Below the pieces are notes generated by a model. The model did no database searches. It was given only the letters and a program-made list of their open reading frames with translations, and was not told the origin of the DNA. Below are positions 27,135 to 36,368 of a stretch of 64,000 nucleotides of DNA, one piece after another (positions within the stretch are counted from its first letter, which is position 1; each line of letters opens with the position of its first letter). A program made the translations under genes and the position numbers. Source of the DNA: Acaudatibacter sp963835495 (GTDB taxonomy: Bacteria > Pseudomonadota > Alphaproteobacteria > Caulobacterales > Caulobacteraceae); NCBI GenBank assembly GCA_963835495.1, contig CAWIFQ010000003.1, positions 1,550,001 to 1,614,000 of the forward strand, read 5' to 3'.

Positions 27135-27149
27135 GTTCCGCTTTTGTTC
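27135..27149. promoter_or_regulatory. Candidate LexA (SOS) box upstream of ssb
   Basis: GTTC at 27135-27138 and GTTC at 27146-27149 are separated by exactly 7 bases (CGCTTTT), matching the alphaproteobacterial LexA consensus GTTC-N7-GTTC, a direct repeat. It lies 90 bases before the ssb start. ssb is a plausible SOS gene in this group. Confidence 0.65.
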
Positions 27150-27178
27150 ACTCCGGCCGCCAACTAGCTGTGGGCAAG

Positions 27179-27553
27179 TCAGGGCGGCGCGGAGCCCACC
27201 GGCACCAGCTGGCCGCCGCTCCGGACCAGGAACGGATAGCGGTGTCCCTCGTAGGTAGCGCCGGTGAACACGCCCTCATCGCCGAGGAACAGGAAGTTGG
27301 CCTGGTAGGCCCCGACGATGTCGCGGTTGGAGCCGCCCAGCGAGAGGAAGCGGCTGCGCATCGCCTCCAGGCTGGCCGCGCAGGTCTCCATGTTGGGGAC
27401 CGACCTGGCGAGCACGTTGAACTTCGGCTTGCCGTCCTGGATCGCCGCCAGATGGTAGCAGGTGCCGGGATCCCCTGGCGGCTGGATCTGGGCCCGGCAG
27501 GCGGTTAGGGCGAGCGCCGCGGCGGCGATGGGCAGGAGAGAAAATCGGGCCAT
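27179..27553 (-). CDS. Predicted lipoprotein, unknown function
   Basis: A 124-residue exported protein with a lipobox: the signal peptide MARFSLLPIAAAALALTAC ends in LTAC, so the Cys would be lipidated and the protein anchored to a membrane. The mature domain has one disulfide candidate (CYHLAAI with CAASLEAM) and a helical segment, LEAMRSRFLSLGG. No family is recognised. It is followed on the same strand by ssb territory upstream and precedes the membrane-anchored 27592 protein, 38 bases away, so the two may be cotranscribed. Confidence 0.6.
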   Translation of the reverse strand: MARFSLLPIAAAALALTACRAQIQPPGDPGTCYHLAAIQDGKPKFNVLARSVPNMETCAASLEAMRSRFLSLGGSNRDIVGAYQANFLFLGDEGVFTGATYEGHRYPFLVRSGGQLVPVGSAPP

Positions 27554-27591
27554 GCGCTAAGCTTACAACGGCAATCGCCGGGCCTCCAGGC

Positions 27592-28299
27592 TCAGCCTGG
27601 CGCCGTCTGGCAGGGCGGCCACGGATCGACCAGCGGGGCGTAGTCGTGGCCGTCGGGCGAGACCTCCACCCGCCCGTCCTGCAGCCGCAGCGTCTGGTCG
27701 CCCCAGCGGCCGTAGAAGGCGTCGTCCGAGCTTGGGCAGCGGCCGGCGAACACCGCCTGGACGCACTGCTGCAGCGCCATCGGCCCCGGCAGCTCGCGCC
27801 AGCCCGCGCCGCCGAAGCGCCAGCAGGCCTGGCCGCCGGCGGCGTTGGCCTGGACCTGCGGCGGCGGCAGATCGCCGCTTTGGTCCGGGGGAGTCGTTTC
27901 GACCGTCGGCAGCGACTGGGCCGGTTGCTGCGTCAGCGGCGTCAGGGTCGCCCCGGCGCCGTTGGTGGCCGCCAGCGCGCCGGCCTGGTCGAGCCCCACG
28001 TCGAGCGAGCCGGTGGCGACGCCGTTGCGCTGGGCGCAGACCGCGAGCGGCAGCTCGCCGACGAACTGGCCGCCGACGAAGCAGCGCAGCGGACGTTTCG
28101 GATCGAGCTTCACGTCGTCATCGCGCCCGGAGACGACGGTCAGCCCACCCTGGGACGCCGGCGGCGGCTGGACCGGCTTCTGGCTTCGCGAGAAGACCAG
28201 CCAGGCGAGGACGAGACCGGCCACCAGCGCCAGGCCTGCGCCGGCGACAACTATCAAGCGCCGGTCCTTCAGCAAATCCGTCCACCTCGCCGCCGCCAC
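27592..28299 (-). CDS. Single-span membrane-anchored hypothetical protein
   Basis: A 235-residue protein from a GTG start. After a basic N-terminus (DLLKDRR) there is one membrane segment (about 14-36, LIVVAGAGLALVAGLVLAWLV), then a Pro/Gln-rich linker and two small domains, each with Cys: KRPLRCFVGGQFVGELPLAVC and QACWRFGGAGWRELPG with QCVQAVFAGRCP. It is therefore an inner-membrane protein with a periplasmic Cys-bearing part. It is upstream of the lipoprotein gene on the same strand. No family is recognised. Confidence 0.6.
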   Translation of the reverse strand: MAAARWTDLLKDRRLIVVAGAGLALVAGLVLAWLVFSRSQKPVQPPPASQGGLTVVSGRDDDVKLDPKRPLRCFVGGQFVGELPLAVCAQRNGVATGSLDVGLDQAGALAATNGAGATLTPLTQQPAQSLPTVETTPPDQSGDLPPPQVQANAAGGQACWRFGGAGWRELPGPMALQQCVQAVFAGRCPSSDDAFYGRWGDQTLRLQDGRVEVSPDGHDYAPLVDPWPPCQTAPG

Positions 28300-28541
28300 G
28301 TACGGCGCCGACCGCCGCGTGAGAGACCGTCACAATACATGCGCAAAGCTCCGCCGCACGCCTGGGTTCCTTGAGACCTTGGAGCGCCCAAGGCCGCGGC
28401 GATCCACAATCCCAGGCCCGGAGCATTTTGATGGCCGATCTCGATCGCGCCGCGGCCGCGGCGGGGTGAAGGCTCGACGCGGGCGAAACCGTCACAAACC
28501 CGGCTCACACTCTGGGCGCCAGCCTCGGAAAGACCAGAGCC

Positions 28542-29573
28542 ATGCTGATCTCCCGCGCCCAGTTGCTGCGAGGCGCCCTCGCCGGCGCCGCCCTGCCCGG
28601 CTTCGCCAAGGCGTCAATCCAGGCCGGCGGCGCCGGGTTCTGGTCGGAGGCCGGCGGCGACGGCGCCAGGCCCTGGACCCGGCCGCTGACGCCAGGACCC
28701 TCGCCGCTGCGGTTCGCGGTGATCGGCGACCATACCGGCGTGGGTCGGCCGGGCGTGTTCGACGCGGCGATGAAGCAGATCAGCTGGATCCAGCCGGATT
28801 TCGTGCTCTCGGTCGGCGACCTGATCGAGGGCTACACCGAGGATCGCACGGAAATCGCGCGGCAGTGGAACGCGGTCGAGGCCTCGGTCGCCAAGGCCGG
28901 CTGCCCGTTCGTGTTCGTCCAGGGCAACCACGACGTCGACAACGCCGAGACCTTCGACGCGTGGCGCGAACGGCGGGGCCCCGGCTACTTCAGCTTCCTC
29001 TACAAGGGCGCGCTGTTCGTGATCCTCAACACCGAGGATACGCCGACGCCGATGAAGCCGGCGCAGGCGGCGGCGTTCTACGAACGCGTGCGGCAGATGC
29101 AGACCGACCCGGACGCGGCCGAGCGCGACGTCGAGGCGCGGATCGCCGCCAGCATCGCCGGCCAGAAAGGCGAATACAGCGCCCTGGAGGTGGTCAACCT
29201 CAGCGACCGCCAGCTCGGCTTCGTGCGCGATGTATTGGCGCGCCATCCGCATCCGCACTGGACCTTCGTGGTGCTGCACAAGCCTGCCTGGAAGATGCAG
29301 AGCGCCAGCTTCGCCAAGGTGCAGGCCATGCTGGCGGGACGCCCGCACACGGTGTTCGCCGGCCACACCCACTACTTCACTCACGAGGAGTTCGACGGCC
29401 ACGACTACATCAACATGGGCACCACCGGCGGCATCCGGCAGCGCAACGGCCCAGGCACCATGGACCATCTGATGCTGGTCAGCCTGGCGCCGGAGGGGCC
29501 GGCCTACGCCAACACCCGGTTCACCGGCCTGATGGACGTCGCGGGCGAGACCGGCCAGGTGCGCGCCTACTGA
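28542..29573 (+). CDS. Calcineurin-like metallophosphoesterase, probably exported
   Basis: A 343-residue phosphoesterase with a dinuclear metal site. The five metallophosphoesterase motifs are in order: VIGDHTG (about 61-67; GDH in place of the usual GDxH, with His directly after Asp), VGDLIEG (about 91), GNHD (about 129), VLHKPAW and GHTHYF (about 268). The N-terminus MLISRAQLLRGALAGAALPG resembles a Tat or Sec signal (RAQLLRGALAGAALPGFAKA). The substrate is unknown. Its last 7 bases overlap the end of the convergent TPR/ATP-grasp gene. Confidence 0.82.
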   Translation: MLISRAQLLRGALAGAALPGFAKASIQAGGAGFWSEAGGDGARPWTRPLTPGPSPLRFAVIGDHTGVGRPGVFDAAMKQISWIQPDFVLSVGDLIEGYTEDRTEIARQWNAVEASVAKAGCPFVFVQGNHDVDNAETFDAWRERRGPGYFSFLYKGALFVILNTEDTPTPMKPAQAAAFYERVRQMQTDPDAAERDVEARIAASIAGQKGEYSALEVVNLSDRQLGFVRDVLARHPHPHWTFVVLHKPAWKMQSASFAKVQAMLAGRPHTVFAGHTHYFTHEEFDGHDYINMGTTGGIRQRNGPGTMDHLMLVSLAPEGPAYANTRFTGLMDVAGETGQVRAY

Positions 29574-30994
29574 GGTGTTCTCGCTCTCGCGAGCAGCAGG
29601 GCCTTTACCGCCGCCATCGCGCGCTGGGTCGGCGCCCGGCGATAGTTCCACATCGGCTCGGGCCCCGGCGGAGAGATCACCATGCCGGGGTTGGCCTCGA
29701 ACAGCAGCAGCCGGCCGTCCGGGGCGATGGCGAAGTCGACGCCGGCGTAGTCGAGCGCCAGTTCGGCGGCGATCGCGTTCAGGGCCGCGAGGGCGCGCTG
29801 GCCGATGACGCCCGGCATGTCGGCCAGGAACGCCGCCTCCTCGGCGCGATGGCTGTCGTCCGTCGCCATGTCGGCGGTGAAGTAGTGCACCTTCCAGTGC
29901 GCCGAGATCGCCAGGTGCAGCGGATAGGGCGCGCCGCCAATCAGCATCACGCGGTATTTGCGGAAGCGGCCGTCGGCGCCGCGGGCGTCGAGCGGTGCGA
30001 TCGCCAGCAGCTCCTCGCCCGGCAGGTCCGCGATCGCCGCAGCCAGGTCCTCGCGTCGTTCCACCCGCACGAAGTGCTGGCCGGTGTGGAAGCCGGGTGA
30101 CCGGAACAGGTGCGGAAACGCCGGCGGGTCCGCAAGCAGGTCGGCGCGGCGGACCCGGGTGGTCCGCGGGGCGACGACGTCGCTCAGGCCGGCCAGGCGC
30201 TGCATCACGGCCGCCCGGCCGGTCTGGCTGACCAGCTGCGGTGCGTTGACGGCTGGCGACGCGGAGCGGGCGACGATGGCGCCGGCCTTGCGCAGCGCCT
30301 CGTCGCACAAGTCGGCGTCGCCAATGGCGTTGAAGATCAAGTCGTGCGGCGGCAGCGGCGTGGCGGCGTCGTGATGCTCGGCATAGAGCGCGGTGACCGC
30401 GAAGACCGTGTCGTCGAGCAGCGATCGGGTCGGGATGTTGCCGCCGTTGGCCGACACCAGCAGCAGCACCGGAACGCCGGCGCCCTCGCCGAAGAACGGC
30501 TGCGGCGCCAGGCCCCCCGCGCCAAGCGCCCGGCGCCAGTGTTCGGCCGCCAGTTGCGGCTCGCCCAGGGCCGTCAGCACTCGCGCCAGGCCCTGGTGCG
30601 CGGCGGCGAGCTGCGGCTGCGCCGCGAGCGACGCCTCGAACTCGGCCCTCGCCGCGTCGAATTCGCCGCTCTCGATCAACAGGTTGGCGAGATTGACCCG
30701 CGCGGCCGGGTCGTCCGGGTGGCAGAAGATCGCTTGCTGATAGGCCGTCCGGGCGGCCGAGCGGTGGCCGCCGCGCAGCGCCAGCCGGGCCAGCTCCAGC
30801 AATCCGTCCAGCGACGTCGGATCGCGGCGCAGCACGTCGAGATAGGCGTGCTTGGCCGCTTCGTCATCAGCGGTCCGGGCGAAGCCCCTCGCCCGTTCCA
30901 GCAGGGCCGAAACGCAAGGTGGTTCGACGCTGGCTGACTCGACACAGGGCGACTTGGCGCTGGAAGGCTCGACGCTGCGCGCGGGTTCGGGCAC
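29567..30994 (-). CDS. TPR / ATP-grasp fusion protein
   Basis: A 475-residue cytoplasmic protein. Residues about 30-165 form TPR units (AKHAYLDVLRRDPTSLDGLL, AYQQAIFCHPDDPAARVNLA, AAEHWRRALGAGG). The C-terminal part (about 170-465) has ATP-grasp features: a substrate/dinucleotide-binding start VLLLVSANGGNIPTRSLLDD, a central RKYRVMLIGG strand pair, and the metal-binding LDYAGVDFAIAPDGRLLLFE followed by ANPGM (D..E..N set). ATP-grasp enzymes ligate carboxylates to amines, but the substrate is unknown. The start is a GTG at 30994, after which a repeated Ser/Val/Glu/Pro stretch precedes the TPR part. The glycosyltransferase-like gene 31042 is divergent, so a shared promoter region of 47 bases is likely. 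Confidence 0.75.
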   Translation of the reverse strand: MPEPARSVEPSSAKSPCVESASVEPPCVSALLERARGFARTADDEAAKHAYLDVLRRDPTSLDGLLELARLALRGGHRSAARTAYQQAIFCHPDDPAARVNLANLLIESGEFDAARAEFEASLAAQPQLAAAHQGLARVLTALGEPQLAAEHWRRALGAGGLAPQPFFGEGAGVPVLLLVSANGGNIPTRSLLDDTVFAVTALYAEHHDAATPLPPHDLIFNAIGDADLCDEALRKAGAIVARSASPAVNAPQLVSQTGRAAVMQRLAGLSDVVAPRTTRVRRADLLADPPAFPHLFRSPGFHTGQHFVRVERREDLAAAIADLPGEELLAIAPLDARGADGRFRKYRVMLIGGAPYPLHLAISAHWKVHYFTADMATDDSHRAEEAAFLADMPGVIGQRALAALNAIAAELALDYAGVDFAIAPDGRLLLFEANPGMVISPPGPEPMWNYRRAPTQRAMAAVKALLLARARTPQ

Positions 30995-31041
30995 GTGGGC
31001 TTCCGCAAGGAATGACTCGTCCGCGCCAGCCTGGGCGCGGC

Positions 31042-31989
31042 ATGGTTAATGAATCACGCGCCCGGAGCCGCCCGCACGTGCCACGTCCATGGTCGGAATA
31101 TTCGATCCGCGAGTGGACCCGCCTTCGGCCGCTGGTGGAGCGCTACAAGTACGCCGGCTATCAGCTGCAGATGGCGTATCGGCTACGCCAGCCCGCTGCA
31201 GGCGGCGATCCGGCGGCGCTGAAGGCGCGGATCGCCGGCCGGCGCGTGCTGGTCACGATCGCGTTCAACGATCCCGGCTTCGTCGCGCGGCAGGTCGCGC
31301 TGGTCGGGCGCAACGTGGCGGACTGCGTCCACCTGGTCGCCGACAACTCCACCGACGCGGCGGCGGCCGCGCAGATCGAAGCGGCGGCGGCAGCCACAGG
31401 AAGCGACTATCTAAGGTTGCCGCCCGGGCCGTGGCTGAAGCCGGAGCAAGGCGGCCGCTCGCATGGCCTGGCCATGTCCTGGGTCTGGCGCAACCTGCTG
31501 CGGCCCGCGCGGCCGGCGGCGTTCGGCTTCATCGACCACGACATCTTCCCGATGCGCCCGACCGACCCTTTCGCGCCGCTGCGGGATCATGTTGTCGCCG
31601 GACAGGTGCGCGATCGCAGCGACGGTCACGGGCGTTGGTACCTCTGGGCCGGGTTCTGTTTCTTTCCCTTCGACGCGGTGGAACTCCGCGCGCTGAACTT
31701 CTCGCTCGACTGGGCCGCGGGGCTCGACACCGGCGGCGCGAACTGGTTCGCCCTCTATCGCCATCTGCAATCTGGAGACGTTGCGGACCTGGGCGTCCGG
31801 CACGAGCCGATCGGCGCGGACGGCGAGGCCAGACTACGGCTGGAGTGGGTCGGCGACTGGCTGCACGCCGGCAACTTCAGCCTGCCGCTCAGCCTGCCCG
31901 AGCCCGAGCGACGGCGGCTGATCGCCCAAAAGCGCGCCGAGCTGGAGCAACGCCTCTCGGCCGCCCTCGGCGAAGCGCCGCCGGAATGA
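31042..31989 (+). CDS. Putative glycosyltransferase-like protein
   Basis: A 315-residue protein. An N-terminal strand-helix part (RVLVTIAFNDPGFVARQVAL, then CVHLVADNSTDAA) resembles the GT-A nucleotide-binding start of family 2-like glycosyltransferases. A possible DxD metal motif, FGFIDHDIFPM, is at residues 162-172, and further on are WYLWAGFCFFPFDAVE and VGDWLHAGNFSLPL. The assignment rests on fold pattern only. It is divergent from the TPR/ATP-grasp gene and converges with the FlaEY-like gene, its TGA lying next to that gene's stop. Flagellin modification is a possible role by position. Confidence 0.5.
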   Translation: MVNESRARSRPHVPRPWSEYSIREWTRLRPLVERYKYAGYQLQMAYRLRQPAAGGDPAALKARIAGRRVLVTIAFNDPGFVARQVALVGRNVADCVHLVADNSTDAAAAAQIEAAAAATGSDYLRLPPGPWLKPEQGGRSHGLAMSWVWRNLLRPARPAAFGFIDHDIFPMRPTDPFAPLRDHVVAGQVRDRSDGHGRWYLWAGFCFFPFDAVELRALNFSLDWAAGLDTGGANWFALYRHLQSGDVADLGVRHEPIGADGEARLRLEWVGDWLHAGNFSLPLSLPEPERRRLIAQKRAELEQRLSAALGEAPPE

Positions 31990-34858
31990 TCAGAACAGCG
32001 AACTCAGGCCCGTCGCGGAACTGGAGGAGTTCTGGCCGGCGGTGAGGCGCGTCAGCGCGCTCTGATAGTTAGCGATCTCGTTCGTCAGATACTTCGGCGT
32101 CGTCCCGCTGGTCTGCGCCTTCTGCAAGGCCAGCACATTGGCCGGCGTCGCGGCGTTCTTGAGGTGCTGGTAGGCGCTCTCCACCACGCTGACCGCGCCG
32201 GCGAGCTGCACCTTCGCGGTTTTGATGTCCGCCGCCGACGACAGGTCGAGCGTGGATGGCAGTCCGAGGCTGAAGATCGGCTTGTTGCTGCCCGTCAGCA
32301 CCGTCGCGCCGTTCTTATGGCCCGTGTCGGCGACCACGCCCGGCTTCAGGCCGAGCGCGGCCAGCGCGTCGCTGCCGGCCGGTCCGTCAATCAGCGTCAC
32401 GGTCGAACCCGGGTTGGCCGCCTTGATCTCCAGCCCCGTGCCGCCACCGCCCGTCGGCGCGGTGGTGGCGTTGACGATGAAGCCGGTCGCCCTGGAAATC
32501 TCGCTGGCCAGTGAGGCCATGGTGTCGGTGGCCTGCACCGTGATCGTCACCGGCGAGCCGCCGTTGACCGCGATCTTGAAGCTGTCGCCGGCCGCGACGC
32601 TCGTGGTCCCGGTGACCAGGTTGGACACTGGGCCGTCGACAACGCCTTGCGGCAGTCCAAGCTGGTCCAGGACGCTGGCGCCGGTGGCGGCGACGGCGAT
32701 CGTGGTCGGCGCCACCTGGCCGTCGAGCCCGGTGAAGCGCTGGGCGTAGTCCACCGCGCCGGTCCCGACATTGAGCGCGGCGACGAAACCGTCCTTCGCG
32801 CCGATGGCCGGTTCGCCGGGCAAGTCGCCGGTGGCGGCGCCAGTCAGATAGACATCGCCGTTGGCGACCGTCATGCCGGTCGCCTTGGTGTCGCCACTCG
32901 CGCCGCCGTAGTAGGCGATGGCGTCCGACGACGACGGGGCCAGACCGGGGGAGAAGGTTGCGGCGAAGGCGGTGAGACCGCTGCCGGGCGCCGCGCTGGT
33001 CACCGTGCCGGCGCTGAGCGAGGTGTTGCGGGTGTTGCCGGCGACGTAGACGGTCCCGTTCTGCACCGCGACGCCGGCGATGGTGCCGCCGCCCAGGCTG
33101 CCCAGGTCGCGCGAGGCGACCAGCGTCGGCGACTTGGGATTGCTGAGGTCGTATTCATTGACGACCGCATCGCCGTTCTGAACGCCGGCGACATAGACGT
33201 TGGTCCCGTCGACCGCGATGCCGTTGCTGCTGTTGGGTCCGCCGCTGGCGATCTGGGTGTTGGCGACCCGCACGCCGGTGGGAGAGAACACCTGCAGGAA
33301 GCTGTTGCTCGGCCCCTGCGGGCCCTGCGGCGTGGTCGTGGTCTGGGCCGAGCCGGTGACGTAGACCGACCCGTCGGCGCCGAAGGCAACTCCATTGGCC
33401 TGATTCGGCGTCAGGCCGTCGTTCTGGCTGACCCAGGTCTGGGCGCCCGTGCTGTCATAGACCGCGACGAAGCTGTTGGCGCCGGTCGGGTCGTTGACCT
33501 TGTTGTTGGCGGTGAGCGAGCCGGTCACCTGGCCGGCGATCGCCACCTGCGTTCCGTCGGCCGAGATCGCGAGCGAGAGGCCGCTGGCGCTGGACACCGA
33601 GCCAAGGTCGCTCGAGAACACCAGCTTGCCGGCCGAGTCGTACTTCTGCAGCGCCACATCCTGGCCGCCTGCGGGCGTCGAGCCATCGGCCTTGGCGGTG
33701 ACATTGGCCAGCACATAGAGCGAACCGTCAGGCGCGACCGCTTCGGCCTGCACCGAGCTGACGCTCGAACCCAGGGTCGCGGTGGAAATCTGGTCCGGCG
33801 CGGCGTGCGGCGGCGGCGTCGGGCCGACGAAACTGGCGCCGCTGGCGTCGAACTTCAGCAGCTGGTTCTGAGCGTCGGCGGCGACCTTCTGGCCGGTGAC
33901 GCTGGTGCTGGACGAGGTGTTGCCGACAGTCTGACCGATGTAGATCGCCGGACCCGCGCTCGGCGCCGACAGAGTGACGGTCTCCGCCGGATTGGTTCTG
34001 AGCTGCAGCGCCCAGGCCGGCTTGGCGGCGGCCTCGGTGATGGTCTTGCCGCCAACCTGGATGGTGTCGGGCGTTCCGGCGACCGGTACGGACGCGAAGC
34101 TGACGCCGCGGGCGCCGGCCGCGCTCAGCTGTCCATTCATGAACGCGACGACGGCGCCCATGGTTCGCGGGGTCGATCCCATGTCGGCGAGGTTGATCGG
34201 CACGTTCAACAACGCGCCCCCGCCCAGCTGGACGGCGACGTTGAACGAGACATTGCCCTGGAACGCCGGAACCGGCGCGGTGGAAATCGCCGGTCGTGTT
34301 CAGCGGCGCCGTCTTGTAGCTGGTCTGCTGCTGCGGCGTCGCGGCAGTGGAAGTTTGGCTCTGCTGGGTGACACCTGGCGTGAGCTTCAGGCTCGAGAAG
34401 CTTGTTTGGCCAAGGTATTTCGACAGCTGGGTCATGCCGTTGTCGAAGGCGGTCGACAATTGGCCAAGCTGGATGCTGGAGACGTTCTTGCCGCCCGCTT
34501 CGGTGGCGATCGAATAGAGCGTGTTCAGCCCCGAATAGAGCGCGAACAGGTTCTTGTAGTCGGCGCTGGCGCCTTGCATGTCCAGCTGCGCCGCGGCCGG
34601 GTTGAACAGCTTGGCGCCAGCCATCGCGTGTTTGACCAGCTGGCTCTGGGACGGCTGGGTGGTCTGGTTCCAGGGGGCGGTCGGGGCGTACTGGACGCTG
34701 AGAATGCTGTCGGTGATCGAGGTCGTGCTCGGCGCGCCGGAGCTCGACGAATTGGCCGAGTTGGCCGGATTCAGCGCGGCGTTCGGGTCGGTCCCGGTCC
34801 CGCCGAAGAAGGACTGGTACCAGCCTAGCAGCGTGCTGGCGCCGATAGCCCCGGCCAC
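31990..34858 (-). CDS. FlaEY-like flagellar protein: beta-propeller plus flagellin-hook IN motif, frameshifted
   Basis: About 955 residues once one extra base near 34282-34283 is removed (TTTCCACCG to TTTCACCG restores DFTAPVPAFQGN). From a GTG at 34858: a helical Ala/Ser-rich N-terminal part; a beta-propeller of repeated GxxVYVAGxx / DGSLYVLANV units (about 340-760), for example NGIAVDGTNVYVAGVQNGDA; then a flagellin-hook IN-type segment, SFKIAVNGGSPVTITVQATD and TMASLASEISRATGFIV, as in FliD and hook-associated proteins; and a helical C-terminus. Size, composition and place next to flagellins fit the Caulobacter regulatory protein FlaEY, which affects flagellin expression; I assign this from memory of gene order. 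It could be a filament-associated structural protein. Confidence 0.65.
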
Positions 34859-34944
34859 GTGAAACCTACTTTCAATTTGGGCCCGATCGCCCAGCCGGCA
34901 CTATGCCGCTCTCGCGGCTTACAGGGGGTTAAGGCAGAGCCGAA

Positions 34945-35748
34945 TCAATTGGCCTGAAACAGCGACAAAATGGCGTTCGGAGCTTGGTTCGCGACCGCCC
35001 CGCCGCTGAGCGAAAGCTGCTGTTGCACCTGCAGCGCCGCCAGCCGCGCGCCGTCCGCGTCCAGCCCGCCATTCACGCCGCCGGCGACGCCCGGAAGCAT
35101 GGCGAGGCTCGCCTGCGCGACCACCGAGAGATGGCTCTCGATCGCCTGGCCCTGCGCCGAGATCTGGTCCACCGCCTGGCCGACCTTGTCGATCGCCGTG
35201 CCGAGCTGGCTGGCGATCGCGGCCGAACTGGCGGGATCCGCCAGACTGGCGTCGGCGCCGACGCCGATCAGCGGACCGCCGAGAGACAGGTTGACGCCAG
35301 TGAGCGTCGCCGCCGAGCCGCTCGCGGCGCCATTGACCGACCCGTCGAGCAAGTTGACCCCGCCGACGCTCGCGGATGCGATCGCCTGCTGGATCCGGGC
35401 GAGATTCGCCTTGAAGTCGGTGTTGAGCGCCGTGCGCCCGCTGCTGTCCAGGCTAGGGTCTGCGGCGCTGGTCGCATCCTGGCGCATCCGAGCCAGCAGG
35501 CTCTCGACCGTCGTACCGGCCGCGACCGCGGCGTCCGCGATCGACGCCGACGTCGCCAAGCCCGAGGAAACGCCGCCCGCCGAAGCCGAGCCGCCGCTGA
35601 GATCGATGATCAAGGATGTCGGGGTCTGGGGCGCCGTCGCGTCCAGCAGCGACATCGCTCCCGACCCGGCTGGCTTCCCTGCTTGGTTGGTGAGGGATTC
35701 CAACGTCGCGAGTTGCGCGGCGGCGGAACCTTGAATGCTGATGCTCAT
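34945..35748 (-). CDS. Divergent flagellin-like protein
   Basis: A 267-residue Ala/Ser-rich protein with the flagellin plan. The middle part DTDF-like LNTDFKANLARIQQAIASAS and GGVNLLDGSVNG matches the LNNDFVALRNQITSTVQNAS / GVNLLDG block of the two main flagellins nearby. The C-terminal helix LAALQVQQQLSLSGGAVANQ followed by APNAILSLF parallels their LQTKQQLGIQALSIANSS-SALLGLF end. The N-terminal helix lacks the LSVNTNAGALVALENL motif, so this could be a minor or modulating filament subunit. It is 86 bases before the FlaEY-like start on the same strand. Confidence 0.75.
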   Translation of the reverse strand: MSISIQGSAAAQLATLESLTNQAGKPAGSGAMSLLDATAPQTPTSLIIDLSGGSASAGGVSSGLATSASIADAAVAAGTTVESLLARMRQDATSAADPSLDSSGRTALNTDFKANLARIQQAIASASVGGVNLLDGSVNGAASGSAATLTGVNLSLGGPLIGVGADASLADPASSAAIASQLGTAIDKVGQAVDQISAQGQAIESHLSVVAQASLAMLPGVAGGVNGGLDADGARLAALQVQQQLSLSGGAVANQAPNAILSLFQAN

Positions 35749-35952
35749 CTGGCGCCCCTAGCCTTCTACAAGGTGCTGGGCGGCCTTCTGGCGGCCCTGC
35801 TAATTCGATCGCGAGGCTAGGGCGTAGATGGTGAGCTTATGGTTAACGCTTTCCACGCCGAAATGCCGCCGTCGCGGGGGGCGACGTCGGCGGTGTGGTC
35901 GCGGCGGCGACCTGGGGCGGGCTAGCCGCCTATGTCTGGCGCCAAGGCGCCG

Positions 35953-36246
35953 TCAGCTGCGCAAGTCGACGATCGAGCCCGGCGTATAGTCCGCCTGCTC
36001 TCTCATCTTCAGCAGCTGCTCCCGAGGCATCTGGGAAATGACCTTGCCGGTGATCGGATCGACCGTCTTGTAGACGTAGGATCCGGAGGCCTTGTCTTCC
36101 TCGATGACCAGACGCAGATCGGCTTGCGCATCGAGCTGCGTGGGGGGGGCTTGGCTATTTCCGGTCGCAGCCGGGGTCGGCGCCGGCGCGGGTTGCGCGG
36201 GCGTGACGTCTGGCGTGATTCCAGAAATGGGTGCGGTGTTGCTCAT
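35953..36246 (-). CDS. flaG: FlaG family flagellar protein
   Basis: A 97-residue protein. The first half is disordered, Pro/Ala/Thr-rich. The second half is the conserved FlaG domain: ADLRLVIEEDKASGSYVYKT, then DPITGKVISQMPREQLLKM. FlaG affects filament length or assembly in other bacteria; the details in Caulobacterales are not clear. The name here means the FlaG domain family; the older Caulobacter gene called flaG may be a different gene. It is on the same strand as the flagellins, downstream of the first one. Confidence 0.75.
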   Translation of the reverse strand: MSNTAPISGITPDVTPAQPAPAPTPAATGNSQAPPTQLDAQADLRLVIEEDKASGSYVYKTVDPITGKVISQMPREQLLKMREQADYTPGSIVDLRS

Positions 36247-36330
36247 CTCTCCTTCCCGCCGGCCGGTTGGACCGGCGTCTCCCGAACGGCCGAGCGCGGC
36301 GAGGACCTAACTGGCCCTCGCCGCTCCCAT

Positions 36331-36360
36331 GGCAGGCGGGCGGGTTAGCGCCCGCCTGCC
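36331..36360 (-). terminator. Hairpin after the first flagellin gene
   Basis: A perfect 12-base stem, GGCAGGCGGGCG (36331-36342) with CGCCCGCCTGCC (36349-36360), and a 6-base loop. It starts 8 bases after the flagellin stop on the minus strand. No T-run follows, so it may mark the mRNA end or protect it. Confidence 0.6.
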
Positions 36361-36368
36361 GATTGGCC

